From contig CAYHVK010000008.1 in assembly GCA_964360255.1 (NCBI GenBank), forward strand, positions 1-64,000: DNA of 64,000 nucleotides. Direction: 5' to 3'. Below are positions 62,677-64,000 of the stretch, piece after piece. This DNA is from CAYHVK01 sp964360255 (GTDB taxonomy: Bacteria; Bdellovibrionota; Bdellovibrionia; Bdellovibrionales; UBA1609). Below the pieces are notes generated by a model. The model saw nothing but the letters and a program-made list of their open reading frames with translations. It ran no database searches and was not told the DNA's origin. Every line of letters starts with the position of its first letter. Position 1 is the stretch's first letter. The translations under genes were made by a program, and so were the position numbers.

Positions 62677-64000
62677 ATGTCATCGTCGAACAGTTTAGTG
62701 CGCGGTTTGAGTCTTATTGATGCGACTTCGTTAGTTGTCGGGTCTATCATCGGCACAGGTGTATTTTTAAAATCGGCTACAATGGCTCAGCAAGTGGGCT
62801 CACCGAGTTGGGTTTTAATTGTTTGGATTTTCTCAGGCTTATTATCTTTGGCAGGGGCTCTTACTTATGCTGAGCTCGGCGCGATGTTTCCTCGCGCGGG
62901 TGGGGAGTATGTGTATCTGCGTGAGGCTTACGGTGATATTCCGGCATTTCTCTACGGCTGGACAAGATTCTGGATTGCTGGCCCGGCGACAATCGCGGCT
63001 TACGCCGTTGGGGCTTCAACTTTTTTAGATGGTGCGATCAGTCTGCAAAGTTTCGGTGGCAAAGTGGCTGTCGGTTTTGTTTTTATTGTTTTCTTTACGA
63101 GCCTCAATTGTCTGCAAGTCTCAGTGGGCGGAAGACTTCAGTCTTTCATCACGGGTGTTAAGCTTTTGATGATGGCGGCTCTTATTTTCGGAGTTTTATT
63201 TTTCTCTGAGTCGGCAGGTCTTTCAAATTTAACTGCTCCTGAAGGAGCATCAGCCATGACGATTTCTGGTTTCGGTCTTGCGATGCTTTCAGCTCTTTGG
63301 GCTTATGATGGATGGAACAACTTGCCCATGGCGGCAGGCGAAGTAAAAAATCCAGGTAAAAATGTTCCGCTTTCTTTGATCGTTGGTGTGCTCACGGTTC
63401 TTGTGATTTATTTGCTTATTAACTTTGGTTATTTCTTAGCGCTTCCGTTTACTGAAGCTATATCAGCGAACTCAGATCTTGATCCGAACGCCTTGCCGAT
63501 TGCAACGAAAGCCGCGATTACATTCTTGGGACCGGCGGCAGTAGGTATCGTATCTATTGGTTTTGTGATCTCAGCCTTAGGTGCGATGAACGGTTCGGTA
63601 TTAACTGGCGCTCGTGTTTCTTATGCAATGGCTTCAGATCGTCTGTTCTTCAGACAACTTGGTTTTGTTCACCCGAAGACGTCGGTGCCAGTGGTGTCGA
63701 TTCTCTGCCAAGGTATGATTGCTTCAGCGATGGCTTTTATGGGCTCATTCGATCAGCTCAGCAACTACGTGGTCTTCTCATCATGGATTTTCTACGGCCT
63801 TGTTTGCGCCGGAGTATTTGTACTTCGCAAGAAGCGCCCAGATTTAGAGCGTCCTTATAAAACTCTCGGCTACCCAGTTGTACCAGCGATTTTTGTTCTC
63901 GTTTCTATATTCTTAGTTGGTAATACAATTTGGGAGCTGCCGAAAGATACCGGCATTGGAATTTTCTTAATCGCCTTAGGTATTCCGGTGTATTACGCTT
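62677..64000 (+). CDS. APC-family amino-acid permease (partial)
   Basis: The gene starts with a good CAGGAG site and is open to the window edge, with about 441 residues visible. The N-terminus (SLVVGSIIGTGVFLKSA) and WAYDGWNNLPMAAGEVKNP match amino-acid/polyamine/organocation permeases of the LAT (SteT-like) type. It probably exchanges or imports an amino acid across the inner membrane. The C-terminal end lies outside. Confidence 0.92.
   Translation, partial: MSSSNSLVRGLSLIDATSLVVGSIIGTGVFLKSATMAQQVGSPSWVLIVWIFSGLLSLAGALTYAELGAMFPRAGGEYVYLREAYGDIPAFLYGWTRFWIAGPATIAAYAVGASTFLDGAISLQSFGGKVAVGFVFIVFFTSLNCLQVSVGGRLQSFITGVKLLMMAALIFGVLFFSESAGLSNLTAPEGASAMTISGFGLAMLSALWAYDGWNNLPMAAGEVKNPGKNVPLSLIVGVLTVLVIYLLINFGYFLALPFTEAISANSDLDPNALPIATKAAITFLGPAAVGIVSIGFVISALGAMNGSVLTGARVSYAMASDRLFFRQLGFVHPKTSVPVVSILCQGMIASAMAFMGSFDQLSNYVVFSSWIFYGLVCAGVFVLRKKRPDLERPYKTLGYPVVPAIFVLVSIFLVGNTIWELPKDTGIGIFLIALGIPVYYA

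Overview
The window looks like a chromosomal segment of a Gram-negative, Bdellovibrio-like bacterium (Bdellovibrionota). This placement is inferred from the mix of genes and no search was run. Supporting signs are many secreted, lipoprotein and outer-membrane products, a stand-alone SWIB protein with a lysine-rich tail, two REP-associated (RAYT) transposase genes, an N-terminal fragment that resembles a DUF222-like/HNH family, and a very large repeat-built surface lipoprotein. Genes are dense, on both strands, with many 1-4 nt overlaps. There is no rRNA, no prophage and no CRISPR array.

Layout. 1-7.4 kb: the end of a NamZ/DUF1343 gene, a RAYT, terC, the overlapping reverse-strand set EVE-grx-purK-purE, then fumC, a LOG-family gene and a second RAYT. 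7.4-16.4 kb: an unknown protein, a zinc-ribbon protein, a TauE-type transporter, bolA, ettA, a C-terminal J-domain protein, a SWIB protein with a clear terminator, a type I methionine aminopeptidase, ahcY, a beta-barrel protein and a 47-residue membrane protein. 16.4-23.4 kb: a reverse-strand operon of PEGA/TPR lipoprotein, FliF/FliG-like fusion, barrel protein, MotA and MotB, with two overlapping membrane-protein genes facing away from it. 23.4-35.2 kb: one 3946-residue lipoprotein gene. 35.4-43.2 kb: orn, a membrane protein, aldehyde dehydrogenase, a glutathione transferase, tRNA-Asp, a HigB/HigA-like toxin-antitoxin pair, a DUF3617 protein, a methyltransferase and a cold-shock protein. 43.4-54.8 kb: a response regulator, a 1277-residue hybrid kinase, a secreted metzincin-like protease, three small secreted proteins, a DEAD-box helicase, an SDR and a DUF1428 protein. 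54.8-64 kb: a four-repeat cysteine-rich secreted protein, unknowns, the HNH-family fragment, an alpha/beta hydrolase, an LtaS-like sulfatase-fold enzyme with a membrane partner, a GntP-type permease and the start of an APC amino-acid permease.

The best candidate for an undescribed system is the MotA/MotB operon at 17.2-21.7 kb. It pairs a proton-driven stator with a FliF-like ring domain fused to a FliG-like cytoplasmic part, plus a lipoprotein and an outer-membrane barrel. No other flagellar gene is present. It could be a non-flagellar rotary or force-transmitting machine spanning the envelope. Other notable items are the alternating two-module architecture of the giant lipoprotein, a near-perfect inverted copy of the tRNA-Asp 3' end beside the toxin-antitoxin genes, related hairpins upstream of both RAYT genes, and a motif that occurs four times between the J-domain and SWIB genes.
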